Shown: positions 1 through 8,086 of the stretch, piece by piece
How positions within the stretch are numbered: the stretch's first letter is position 1
How the letters are laid out: every line of letters starts with the position of its first letter
Origin: Alphaproteobacteria bacterium
GTDB taxonomy: Bacteria > Myxococcota_A > UBA796 > GCA-2862545
Length of the DNA: 64,000 nucleotides
NCBI GenBank assembly: GCA_020632875.1
Contig: JACKET010000015.1
Location: forward strand, 1 to 64,000
Direction of reading: 5' to 3'
Program-made: the position numbers and the translations under genes
The notes under the pieces: generated by a model
The model's database searches: none
The model's input: only the letters and a program-made list of their open reading frames with translations
Told to the model about the DNA's origin: nothing

Positions 1-795
1 GTCGCCGAGGCGGTCCAGTACGCACATGAACAGGGAGTGATCCATCGTGATCTCAACGCCGGCAACATCATGGGAAAGAAGGGAGAACCGAGAGTTCTCG
101 ACTTCGGAATCGCCAAAGTGCTGGATCCCGACGCCACCCAGATCACACATCGGCACGGCGGCTTCCTTGGCCCGTGCCGGGCACCAGAGCTCGAGGAGTA
201 CCCTCCGCGGCTGACACCAGCCGCCGACATCTACTCTCTCGGCGCCGTGTGGTTCAAGCTGATCACCGGCCGCTCCCACAACGTCTCGAATCGACGGGAA
301 ATCCTGCGTGAACTGGAGATTCCTGACCCCTTCCGCGAGGTGATCGAGCGATGCATGACGAACATCGACCGACGTTACGCTTCCATGGACGAGCTCGCTG
401 GAGACATCTCTCGCCTCGAGAACGAGGAGCGCCCTTCCCCCTCCAGATTGAGCCTGGACGACTCGCAGGTCGCCTTCCTCGCGGCGCTTGCAGAGGACGG
501 GATCACTGGAGCCCTGACCAGCGTCTACGAGATCAACGACGTCGTCCGCCGAATGGTGCCCTCGGGGGTAGCACGATCCGTAGCGTTCAGAGCCCTGTTG
601 GAGTCGGGGTTCTTGCGGACGTTCGAAGGCGAACAGTGGAACGGCGACAGCATCGATGCCGTTGAGCTCACGGAACGCGCCTGGACTTGGGTGCGAGAGA
701 ACCAGGAGGCAGTCGAAACAGCCGCATCGAAGCTGCGCGCGCCTCAACGGCCAGATTTCCCGGTTGCAGCCGATGGGGACGACATCCCGTTCTAA
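1..795 (+). CDS. Ser/Thr protein kinase, 5'-truncated by window edge
   Basis: The frame is open from base 1, so the N-lobe lies outside the window. Visible kinase motifs are the catalytic loop HRDLNAGN (expected HRDLKxxN, so the usual Lys is Asn), the DFG motif in DFGIAKV, and a degenerate APE motif (APELEEYP) followed by the helix-F region DIYSLGAVWFKLITG. A C-terminal tail of about 120 residues after the kinase domain matches nothing I recognise; it ends in an acidic DGDDIPF. This is a Hanks-type kinase by motif; substrate unknown. Loss of the HRD+2 Lys could lower activity. Its last 4 bases overlap the convergent minus-strand gene. Confidence 0.88.
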   Translation, partial: VAEAVQYAHEQGVIHRDLNAGNIMGKKGEPRVLDFGIAKVLDPDATQITHRHGGFLGPCRAPELEEYPPRLTPAADIYSLGAVWFKLITGRSHNVSNRREILRELEIPDPFREVIERCMTNIDRRYASMDELAGDISRLENEERPSPSRLSLDDSQVAFLAALAEDGITGALTSVYEINDVVRRMVPSGVARSVAFRALLESGFLRTFEGEQWNGDSIDAVELTERAWTWVRENQEAVETAASKLRAPQRPDFPVAADGDDIPF

Positions 796-1367
796 CCACC
801 AACGGCCTGCCTCAAGGCGTCGCGGAACGCCCCGATCAGCGCCTCGTCCTTCTTCACATCCGCGACCGGACGCCGCGCCCCCTCGAGCTTCCCGCGCACG
901 TGGTCCACGTGCTCGTGCACCCGCGCCGCCTTCGACCCCGACAGCCCCGCCGCCACCCGCCCGGCCTCGTCGAGCAGCTCGCGCGCCACGCGGTGGTGAC
1001 CCTCCCCTGCCCTCGCGCTGGCCTCCGTGACCAGGCGCCGGGCGTACGTGTACACGCTCTCCCCGCGCTCGCGCGGCATCCGGTCGTACCGCCGTCCGAT
1101 CAGCGGATCGTCCGACACCACCGGCTCTTCGGGCGGACCGACCGTCGCCGGGACCTCTGCCTTCTTCTTGCACGCACACCCGCCCTTCGCGCCGAGCCGC
1201 TCCGTCGGGTTCGCGCGCTCTTTCGGCTCGGAGATGGGATGCGTGCTCGCCCAATCCGCGTCGACCGCCGCGCGCCGCCGCGTGTCGCGGAACCCGCACG
1301 CCTCGCGCACCAGCAGCATCGCGGCCGTGATCCCCGTCTCGATGGCGTCCATCAGGGTGGGCCCCAC
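792..1367 (-). CDS. hypothetical protein, last gene of a minus-strand small-gene run
   Basis: About 191 residues, soluble, with no recognised domain. It has a short hydrophobic helix near the N-terminus (ITAAMLLVREACGF), a lysine/cysteine patch (GGCACKKK) in the middle, and a helical, Arg/Ala-rich C-terminal half. GTG at 1367 is the longest start; ATG at 1352 is an alternative. It is the last of four or five minus-strand genes that overlap or lie within 25 bp of each other and are probably co-transcribed. The style (short, overlapping, unknown) suggests a phage or integrated-element module. Function unknown. Confidence 0.6.
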   Translation of the reverse strand: MGPTLMDAIETGITAAMLLVREACGFRDTRRRAAVDADWASTHPISEPKERANPTERLGAKGGCACKKKAEVPATVGPPEEPVVSDDPLIGRRYDRMPRERGESVYTYARRLVTEASARAGEGHHRVARELLDEAGRVAAGLSGSKAARVHEHVDHVRGKLEGARRPVADVKKDEALIGAFRDALRQAVGG

Positions 1368-1391
1368 GCCCTCCTGGCGCTTCTCCTCTCC

Positions 1392-1994
1392 CTACCAGCG
1401 GCCGGACCGCTCGAACGTCCAGCTCCAGCCGTCCGCGCCCGAGCGCACCGTCAGGGTCCCGTAGGCCGCGAGCCTGCGCTTCAGCTCGACCGCCGGCACA
1501 CCGTCCCAGAGGAAGGCCCCGGTCCACCGTCCCCGGAGCGTCGTCGGGCCCTTCGGCGGGAGGCCGCGCTGCAGCGCCTTCACCCGGGCGACCGCGTCCG
1601 CGAGCTCGAGCTGAGTGGTACCGAGGCGCGGCGCGTCTCCTCCGACGAGCACCCGGGCCCGCCCGGAAGCCGCGTCCAGGGCGACCTCGACGAGGGTCCC
1701 GTCCGCGAGCCCGGCCGGGACAGTCCCGGCGATCCGATGGGCGCGACCGTCGACGTGGACCTCGGTCTTCGCGCCGATCACCAGCCGCCCGCGGGCGCGG
1801 GTCTCGCTGGGGACGAGGTCGGCGGACCAGGCGGTGCACGCCTCCTTGCCGAGGACCACGAACAGCCCGCGGTGCTCGGTGGGACGCAGCACCACGGCGA
1901 GCTCGGCGCCGCGCACCTTCCCGTACGCGCGGAGCAGGCGGGGACGGTCCTCGAGCTCCCCCACGATGTCCAGACGGAACCGGCGCGCGCTCAT
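1392..1994 (-). CDS. hypothetical protein, beta-rich
   Basis: About 200 residues starting at ATG 1994, which overlaps the stop of the upstream gene as ATGA, a sign of translational coupling. The sequence alternates charged and hydrophobic residues (RFRLDIVGELEDRP, AELAVVLRPTEHRGLFVVLG), typical of beta structure, and has no signal peptide or membrane helix. The frame stays open further upstream, but that extension is Arg/Pro-rich antisense-type sequence, so I rejected it. No family recognised. It is followed after 24 bp by the 792-1367 gene. Confidence 0.6.
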   Translation of the reverse strand: MSARRFRLDIVGELEDRPRLLRAYGKVRGAELAVVLRPTEHRGLFVVLGKEACTAWSADLVPSETRARGRLVIGAKTEVHVDGRAHRIAGTVPAGLADGTLVEVALDAASGRARVLVGGDAPRLGTTQLELADAVARVKALQRGLPPKGPTTLRGRWTGAFLWDGVPAVELKRRLAAYGTLTVRSGADGWSWTFERSGRW

Positions 1995-2560
1995 GCGGAC
2001 CTCTTCAGGAAGGCCGGCACGGCGACGCCGGCGGTGACCAGGGCGAGGGCCCCGACGAGGAGCCACCCGGTGCGCTGGAGGCTCGGGGGCTGGAGCGAGG
2101 ACGGCGCGAGCTCGCGGCCCTCCCGGCTCGCCTCGACCCGCGCTTCGAGCTCCTTCTCGAGAAGGGCCGTCTGCTCGCGGAGGTTCATCGCGTACTGGAG
2201 GGCCGCGATGGCCCAGGCGATGCCCGCGACCCCGATGAGCACGCCCCCGACGACGATGCCGATGGGCAGGCCCTCGATGGCCGCGGCCGGGCGGGCGTCC
2301 GCGTAGAGACCGGCGGCAAGGAGCGCGTGGCGGGTCTCGAGGTCCACGACACGGGCGGTCAGGTCGGGCGCGGACGGGAGCAGCGTCGCACAACGGTCGA
2401 GGCGCTGGCGGGCCTCGAAGAGCGCTCCCGAGAACTGCTGGACCTGGGCGAGGAAAGACTGGGGATCGGCGCGGACCCGGCTGTGCCAGGCGCGCACGGC
2501 ACGCTCCCGGAACGCCTGCCAGCTCGGGGTCCAGGCCTTGGCGAGATCGACGTTCAGCAC
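1991..2560 (-). CDS. hypothetical membrane protein with two TM helices and a coiled coil
   Basis: About 189 residues from GTG 2560. The N-terminal half is a soluble helical domain with several Trp (AKAWTPSWQAFRERAVRAW). TM helix 1 is around residues 103-123 (LPIGIVVGGVLIGVAGIAWAI), followed by a coiled-coil-like stretch (LREQTALLEKELEARVEAS) and TM helix 2 near the C-terminus (GWLLVGALALVTAGVAV). The start overlaps the stop of the upstream gene by 7 bases and the stop overlaps the next start (ATGA). It resembles membrane proteins of phage or plasmid modules only in general layout; function unknown. Confidence 0.6.
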   Translation of the reverse strand: MLNVDLAKAWTPSWQAFRERAVRAWHSRVRADPQSFLAQVQQFSGALFEARQRLDRCATLLPSAPDLTARVVDLETRHALLAAGLYADARPAAAIEGLPIGIVVGGVLIGVAGIAWAIAALQYAMNLREQTALLEKELEARVEASREGRELAPSSLQPPSLQRTGWLLVGALALVTAGVAVPAFLKRSA

Positions 2561-2928
2561 GCGTCCTCCCCTTCCTGCATCGCCCGCACGTCCTCGGCGT
2601 CGGCCCAGTCGACGGGCGGGTCCTCCTGGCGCAGGGCCTTCGGGAGCATAGGCTTCTTCCGCTTCATGGCGCGGCTCGCCGCAGTCACGAGGAGCGGCGC
2701 GAGCAGCGGCAGGACGCCGATCTCGGTGCGGAGGGTCTCCTCGGGCACGGCGGCGACGAGCCACAGGCCCGGACGGAGCTCGACGATGGCGGCGCGATGG
2801 CCGCAGCGGGCCTGGACCCGGAGGTGTCCCCCGAGGTCGGCGTGACGGCTCCACATCCGCCGAAGTGCCGGCACGGCGGGCTGCTTCGGAGGCGGGCGTT
2901 GGAGGGGGCAGGCGCGTTGGAGTCTCAT
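2554..2928 (-). CDS. hypothetical basic protein
   Basis: About 124 residues from ATG 2928. The N-terminal third is Arg/Pro-rich; a hydrophobic segment (IGVLPLLAPLLVTAAS) precedes a basic patch (RAMKRKKPM) and an acidic C-terminus ending EGEDAC. It has no recognised domain. The start overlaps the stop of a preceding reading frame (see 2925-3068), so this gene was the second or later cistron of an operon. Confidence 0.5.
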   Translation of the reverse strand: MRLQRACPLQRPPPKQPAVPALRRMWSRHADLGGHLRVQARCGHRAAIVELRPGLWLVAAVPEETLRTEIGVLPLLAPLLVTAASRAMKRKKPMLPKALRQEDPPVDWADAEDVRAMQEGEDAC

Positions 2929-3068
2929 GCGGCGGGTCCGTTCATGCCCAGACGGGCGGAGGGGTCGTCGCGGTACCAGCGGTCGCCGACCCGGTAGCGG
3001 ACGATGCAGTGGTAGAGGCCGGGGCGGTCGGGCGTGCCAGCCCGCCACCGCGCCGCACGCCTCTCCGA
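2925..3068 (-). pseudogene. 3' fragment of a truncated small gene
   Basis: A minus-strand frame reads WRAGTPDRPGLYHCIVRYRV, then GDRWYRDDPSARLGMNGPAA, then a stop that overlaps the next ATG. The compact domain-like sequence looks coding, but an in-frame TGA lies just upstream (about 3069-3071) and there is no ATG, GTG or TTG start before it. I read it as the remaining C-terminal part of the first gene of the 792-2928 operon, cut when the AlbA-type gene on the other strand was joined here. Alternatively a sequencing indel hides its N-terminus. Confidence 0.4.
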
Positions 3069-3146
3069 TCAACGGGATACAGACCGGGCGTTCCTCCAAG
3101 CCCCTGGCCTCCGGAGCGACGTCCCAACGAGCCTCCCGGTCTGCCC

Positions 3147-4793
3147 GTGATCCCTGACACCGAGTCCCTGACGGTCGAGTTCAAGTCGGACCAGCGCTGC
3201 CTGCCTGACCGCGAGCTCATCGAGGCCATCGTCTGTCTGGCGAACACCGAAGGTGGCGAGCTCTTCCTCGGCGTCGAGGACGACGGGGTGGTCACCGGTC
3301 TCCATCGGCGGCACAGCGACACCTCCAGCCTCGGGGCGCTCATCGCCAACCGCACCGTCCCGTCGCTCGTATGCGACGTAGAGCGTCTGGGAGTCGGAGC
3401 ACACTTCGTCGCGCGCATTCGGGTCCCCAAAGCTCGGCAGATCACCGCAACTTCGGATGGCGTGCTCCGTCGGAGACGCCTGCAGCTCGACGGCACGCCC
3501 GAGTGCATCCCCTTCCTTCCCCACGAGTTCCCCCAACGCCTCTCCGACCTGGCGCTCACCGACCCCTCGAACCAGCCCGTCCCCGGCGCCTCGCTCGCCG
3601 ACCTCGACCCAGCCGAGCGCGCCCGCCTGCGCCAGTTCGTCGAACGCTTCAACGGAGACCGCGCCCTTCTCGACCTCACCGACGCCGAGCTGGACGGCGC
3701 TCTCGGCCTGACCACTCGCGCAGAGACATCGTACGTCCCGACGCTCACCGGCCTCCTGCTCATCGGCCGAGAGACCGCACTCCAGCGGCTGGTCCCCACG
3801 CACGAGGTCGCGTTCCAGGTGCTCGACGGGGAGGACGTGCGCTTCAACGAGTTCCGCAGGGCACCGCTGCTTCGCACCTTCGAATGGCTCGAGGCCGCGT
3901 TCGGGCCACTCAATGCCGAGCAGGAGATCCAGGCCGGCCTGTTCCGCGTCCCCATCCCGCTGGTCGATCGTCGGGCCTTCCGCGAGGCCGTCGCGAACGC
4001 TCTCACGCACCGGGACTACACGCGGCTCGGCGCAGTCCATGTCCGCCTCGAGCGAGACGCGCTGGTGGTCAGCAACCCGGGCGGGTTCGTCGAGGGCGTC
4101 ACACTGGACAACCTGCTCACCACCGAGCCGCGTCCGAGGAACCCCCGACTCGCCGACGCCTTCAAGCGTATCGGGTTGGTCGAGCGGACCGGACGTGGGG
4201 TCGACCTGATCTACCGCGGTCTGCTGCGCTACGGACGCCCACGTCCGGACTACTCCCGAAGCACCTCTCAGAGCGTGGTCCTCCGGCTCCCGACCGTGGA
4301 TGCCGACGTCGACTTCCTGAAGCTCGTCCTCGATGAAGAAGGGCGGACCGAGCGTCCGCTCCCTATCGACAGCCTCGTCGCCCTCGCCTCGCTACGCGAA
4401 CACCGACGGCTCTCCCGGTCCGAGCTCGCGACCGCCATGCAACGCAACGACACTGTAGCGCTCGCCACCCTGGAAGGCCTGGTGGAGCGTGGCCTCGCGG
4501 AAGCGCACGGCCGAGGACGCGGACGGAGCTATACGCTCGCGGCTTCGGTCTATGCGCGCCAGGGACGGAAGGTCGAGTACACCCGACAAGCCGGGTTCGA
4601 CCGACTCCAGCAGGAGCAGATGGTCCTGGGTTTCGTGCGGCAGCACGGCGAGATCCGGCGAGGCGACGTCATGGAGCTCTGCCGCCTGAGCGGTGATCAG
4701 GCCTCCCGGCTCCTGCGCCGAATGGCCGACGAGGGCACCCTCGTCGCTCATGGAGACCGCCGGTGGCGCCACTACACGGCGGCGGACGCGTGA
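3147..4793 (+). CDS. AlbA_2 / Schlafen-like ATP-binding regulator (RecG-like C-terminus)
   Basis: About 548 residues from GTG 3147, chosen because homology-like sequence begins there (PDTESLTVEFKSDQRCL). Residues about 5-120 match the AlbA_2 (Schlafen-type putative DNA-binding) fold, with LANTEGGELFLGVEDDG. Residues about 280-375 look like a GHKL ATPase (HATPase_c_4): FREAVANALTHRDY, VSNPGGFVEGV and ERTGRGVDLIYRG. The C-terminus has two winged-helix-like segments (LSRSELATAMQRNDTVALATLEGLVERGLAEAHG; IRRGDVMELCRLSGDQASRLLRRMADEGTL). These proteins are usually annotated as ATP-binding transcriptional regulators and often sit near defence genes; that role here is inference. It is intact, unlike its paralog at 8704-10468. 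Confidence 0.85.
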   Translation: MIPDTESLTVEFKSDQRCLPDRELIEAIVCLANTEGGELFLGVEDDGVVTGLHRRHSDTSSLGALIANRTVPSLVCDVERLGVGAHFVARIRVPKARQITATSDGVLRRRRLQLDGTPECIPFLPHEFPQRLSDLALTDPSNQPVPGASLADLDPAERARLRQFVERFNGDRALLDLTDAELDGALGLTTRAETSYVPTLTGLLLIGRETALQRLVPTHEVAFQVLDGEDVRFNEFRRAPLLRTFEWLEAAFGPLNAEQEIQAGLFRVPIPLVDRRAFREAVANALTHRDYTRLGAVHVRLERDALVVSNPGGFVEGVTLDNLLTTEPRPRNPRLADAFKRIGLVERTGRGVDLIYRGLLRYGRPRPDYSRSTSQSVVLRLPTVDADVDFLKLVLDEEGRTERPLPIDSLVALASLREHRRLSRSELATAMQRNDTVALATLEGLVERGLAEAHGRGRGRSYTLAASVYARQGRKVEYTRQAGFDRLQQEQMVLGFVRQHGEIRRGDVMELCRLSGDQASRLLRRMADEGTLVAHGDRRWRHYTAADA

Positions 4794-4809
4794 GGCCGTC
4801 TATGCGCTG

Positions 4810-4830
4810 CTATACGCGCCGCGCGTATAG
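4810..4830. promoter_or_regulatory. perfect 9-3-9 palindrome, candidate operator
   Basis: CTATACGCG, three bases CCG, then CGCGTATAG: a perfect inverted repeat in the 64-bp gap between the AlbA-type regulator and the zincin gene. The outer TATA ends break the local GC-rich background. It ends 27 bp before ATG 4858, where an operator or core promoter would be expected. It is too short and lacks the T-run of an intrinsic terminator, though an RNA hairpin is possible. Confidence 0.55.
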
Positions 4831-4857
4831 GCCGCGTAAAGGCACTGCGGAGTACCC

Positions 4858-5685
4858 ATGAGCTCGGTCACTTCGGAGATCGAGCGCTATCTGCGAACGG
4901 GGCGGACGGACCCCAACGTAGCAACCTGGCCCGGTGACTCGCCGCGGGAGCGCTGGCGCAACTCCCACAACGACCTCCGCGACGCTCTGCTCACCGAGCT
5001 CAGGCGACGCACGTCCGGCACGGCTCGAGTGGACCTGCCCGACCCAATTGCCGTACGCAGCCTCACCCGCGAGAGGTGCGAACCGATGGTTCGGGGACTG
5101 TTCCCAAGGGCAGAGCAGGACGTGGTCCTGAACCTGGTCCAGGACTCCGTGGTATTCCTGGGGCCCGAGAACATCGAGGCGATCCTCACCGAAGAGTCGT
5201 TCCACAAGACCGCGTGGGACCTCGCGAACCTCTACCTCCGGAGCTTCGACGCCGAGCTCCTCGGCCCCGACGCACCCGACATCGTCGGGATGAGCGAAGG
5301 GACGACCTGCTTCCTGTCACACAGGTATTTCGACGAGCACGGGCGCTTCGACGACTTCCTGGTCCACGAGGTCGCGCACATCTTCCACAACTGCAAACGC
5401 GCGCGTGTAGGCCTGCCGTTCTCCCGAAGGAAGGAGTGGCTCCTGGACATCGCATTCCGAAAGCGGGAGACCTTCGCCTTCGCCTGCGAGGTGTTTGCCT
5501 GCATCTCCCGAACGGCCCGGAACAAGGCAGAACGCGTCGTTCTCGCAGGATCCCTCGCCGACACCTGGACCTGTCCGGACGAGCGCGTCGATCACGCCGA
5601 GATCATCGCCATCCTGCGCGACGCCGCGGAGAGCCGGAACGGCTGGAAGGTCATCCTTTCCCGCTGCGCCCCCGCACGCCGATGA
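4858..5685 (+). CDS. putative zinc metallopeptidase (HExxH)
   Basis: 275 residues. HEVAH at residues 170-174 within FLVHEVAHIFHNCK is a zincin signature: two His ligands and the catalytic Glu. A likely third ligand lies in FAFACEVFACI about 35 residues later, as in gluzincin-like folds. No signal peptide or membrane helix, so probably cytoplasmic. I do not recognise the family. The stop overlaps the ATG of the 2OG-dioxygenase gene (ATGA), so the two are translationally coupled, and a perfect palindrome lies just upstream. Substrate unknown. Confidence 0.7.
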   Translation: MSSVTSEIERYLRTGRTDPNVATWPGDSPRERWRNSHNDLRDALLTELRRRTSGTARVDLPDPIAVRSLTRERCEPMVRGLFPRAEQDVVLNLVQDSVVFLGPENIEAILTEESFHKTAWDLANLYLRSFDAELLGPDAPDIVGMSEGTTCFLSHRYFDEHGRFDDFLVHEVAHIFHNCKRARVGLPFSRRKEWLLDIAFRKRETFAFACEVFACISRTARNKAERVVLAGSLADTWTCPDERVDHAEIIAILRDAAESRNGWKVILSRCAPARR

Positions 5686-7817
5686 GCGCCTTCGAAGACA
5701 TCGCAGCGCTCCTCGAGGCCATCGACGGTCCCGGGAACTTCATGACCAGCGGCACCGTCGAGACCACCCTCCCTGTGGTCCGCCTGTCCGGCTTCGGCGC
5801 GCTCCCCCTCCCCTTCAGCGAACCGGTCCGCCAGCTCGTCCTCCCTCACGCCTCCGCCGCACCCTATGGAAGGGGCCCGGACACCCTCCTCGACCCCGAC
5901 GTCCGGCGGTGCCACCAGATCGACGCCTCGCACGTCGAGCTCGATCCACACCTGATGGAGCGAGTACGCGACATCGCTCGCGCCGCCGCAGAGGGTCTGG
6001 GTCTCGAAGGGCCCGTCGACGCAAACCTCTACAAGCTGCTGCTCTATGGAGCAGGCGATTTCTTCGTCCCCCACCGCGACACGGAGAAGGAACCCGGCAT
6101 GTTCGCCACGCTGATCGTGGCGCTCCCGGGGGACTTCACCGGCGGCGAGCTCCGCATCGAACACGAAGGCGTCGAGCGCGAGGTCCAGCTCCACGCACCA
6201 CCCCACGAGCTCGCCTGGGTGGCGTTCTATGCCGACTGCCGGCACGAGGTCCGCCCCCTGACCTCCGGTGCCCGTGCCGTCCTGGTGTTCAACCTCGTTC
6301 GACAGCACGCACCGACAGCGCCACTCAGCCTTCAACCTGTGGTTCAGGCCCTCCGGGAACCTCTCGCACGGTGGGCCGCAGGGGTGGGTCCCGACAAGCT
6401 CGTGTTCCTGCTCGACCACCGCTACACCCCAGCAGAGCTCGCATGGAACCGCCTGAAGGGGCGCGACCAATCCACAGCCAGAGCACTCCGTGAAGCCCCG
6501 CCCCAGGACTGGCATGTGTACCTGGCCCTGATCTCGCTCACGGAGGCCTGGGATGCCGAAGAAGTCGCCTACCGTTCCCGACGTCATGCGTGGCGGGGTG
6601 ACTACGACGACCTCCAGCTCTACGACCAGCTCGAGGACGTCCGGGTCGTCGCGAGCTGGGTCGATCGCTCCGGGACCCCGGTCGAGCGCACGGCGATGGG
6701 CTTCTCCGACGAGGAGCTCATCCCCGAGGACGGGCTGCATGACGCCGAGCCCGACGTCGTCAGCTACCACGAAGCCACCGGCAACGAGGGAGCCACGCTC
6801 GAGCGCACCTACCGCCGTGCCGCAGTGGTGCTCTGGCCACCGTCCCGCGAGGCCTCGGTCGTCGCCAGTGGCGGATTGCCCGGGATCGTGGATGCGCTCG
6901 AGAACACCGCGGACCCGGCCTTCGCCGCACAGCTCGCGCTCGCGGGTCTGCCCGACTTCTCCGCACCCGAACGCCATCGGCGCGACGCGGACCTCGCCGT
7001 CGAAGTCCGGTACCTGGACGCCCTGGTCCGATTCGAGCTGCGCTGGGCACTCCTGGAAGCCCTCTCGAGATCCGTCCGCTCTCCAGCGACCCTGGTGCCG
7101 CCCATCGCCCGGGCGCTGGCAGCGCTCCCGTTGGGCGACGCCATCGCCTGCATGTTGGCCGTGATCGACGCGAACGACCTCGAGCAGGCGATGGACAGCG
7201 CCGCGCTGGTGATCGCCTCGAGCGACGACCGCGTGTCCGGCCCGGGAGCCCTCCGCCTGTTGGAGGTCCTCGAGACCCCTGCCGGCTGGTGGTCCTTCGA
7301 CGCCCCGAAGCTCGCGACGCTGATCTGCGCCTGTGGCCGGGTTGCCTCCGGTCCCGCGCAGCTCTGGCAGCTCACCCGCCGTTTCCCGAGGCGCTTCGCC
7401 GAGCGCGATGTCCTCATGGCCACCGAGCTCCTGGTGGAGGGCGGCGTCTGCCCGGACAGGTGGCTTCGGCGCGTCGCACGCCATCTCGCTGCCCTACCGA
7501 GCGAGGCCCCCGGTCCTCCCTCCGACCACAGCCGACCCGGACCGACGTGCGCATGCCCCGACTGCGTCGCGGTCGCGAGGTTCATGGCCGATCCGGAGCT
7601 GGCGACCTTCACCTGGCCCACCAGCGAGGCGAACCGAAAGCACGTCATCCGCGAATGCGCCGGCCTGGACGTCCAGTTCTCGGTCATCAAGAGCGGGAGC
7701 CCACACAAGCTGCATTGCCAGAAGACCTCGGCATCCTTCGAGAAGAGACGACGCCTGTGGCACCTCCAGTGTCGGGTGCGGAGCCTTGCCTCCGGAGCCG
7801 TGAGCGCGCCGGGATGA
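5682..7817 (+). CDS. 2OG-Fe(II) oxygenase (prolyl-4-hydroxylase type) with long C-terminal extension
   Basis: 711 residues. The P4H-type double-stranded beta-helix core is at about residues 85-205, with the iron ligands H131-x-D133 (VPHRDTEKE) and H188 (CRHEVRPL) and the 2-oxoglutarate-binding R198 in SGARAVLVFNL. The FFVPHRDT...LIVALPGDFTGGELRI pattern is typical of small prolyl-hydroxylase-like enzymes. About 500 further residues are helical, and near the C-terminus a CxCxxC cluster (CACPDC) precedes DPELATFTWPTSEANRKHVI; similar Cys-rich tails occur in fungal P4H-like proteins, which may hint at cross-kingdom transfer. Coupled to the zincin by ATGA. Substrate unknown; protein hydroxylation is inference. 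Confidence 0.85.
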   Translation: MSAFEDIAALLEAIDGPGNFMTSGTVETTLPVVRLSGFGALPLPFSEPVRQLVLPHASAAPYGRGPDTLLDPDVRRCHQIDASHVELDPHLMERVRDIARAAAEGLGLEGPVDANLYKLLLYGAGDFFVPHRDTEKEPGMFATLIVALPGDFTGGELRIEHEGVEREVQLHAPPHELAWVAFYADCRHEVRPLTSGARAVLVFNLVRQHAPTAPLSLQPVVQALREPLARWAAGVGPDKLVFLLDHRYTPAELAWNRLKGRDQSTARALREAPPQDWHVYLALISLTEAWDAEEVAYRSRRHAWRGDYDDLQLYDQLEDVRVVASWVDRSGTPVERTAMGFSDEELIPEDGLHDAEPDVVSYHEATGNEGATLERTYRRAAVVLWPPSREASVVASGGLPGIVDALENTADPAFAAQLALAGLPDFSAPERHRRDADLAVEVRYLDALVRFELRWALLEALSRSVRSPATLVPPIARALAALPLGDAIACMLAVIDANDLEQAMDSAALVIASSDDRVSGPGALRLLEVLETPAGWWSFDAPKLATLICACGRVASGPAQLWQLTRRFPRRFAERDVLMATELLVEGGVCPDRWLRRVARHLAALPSEAPGPPSDHSRPGPTCACPDCVAVARFMADPELATFTWPTSEANRKHVIRECAGLDVQFSVIKSGSPHKLHCQKTSASFEKRRRLWHLQCRVRSLASGAVSAPG

Positions 7818-8086
7818 GTTCGAACATCGTCGAGTCGGCGAAGCCAGGAGCGGCCCGGACGGCGACCCATCATCAAGGAGGAAGCTACTCGAGAAGCTGC
7901 TTCTCAGCCATCCCACGCCGCAGCACGAGGGGTCGAACTTCCTCCAACCAGTGGACTCCCGGAAAACTACGAAGCGCATCCCAAGGTTACCACTCGATTA
8001 TCGCCCGCATCAGAATTCCCACGGATCGGCCTCCACCCTCCCCAACCCGAAAACGCGGCCCCCGACCCACGCAGCCCACCCCGCCG

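Noticed and set aside
4590..4620. GGGTTCGACCGACTCC, resembling a tRNA T-arm
   Set aside because: It lies inside the AlbA-type coding sequence and no acceptor, D or anticodon arm pairs with it.
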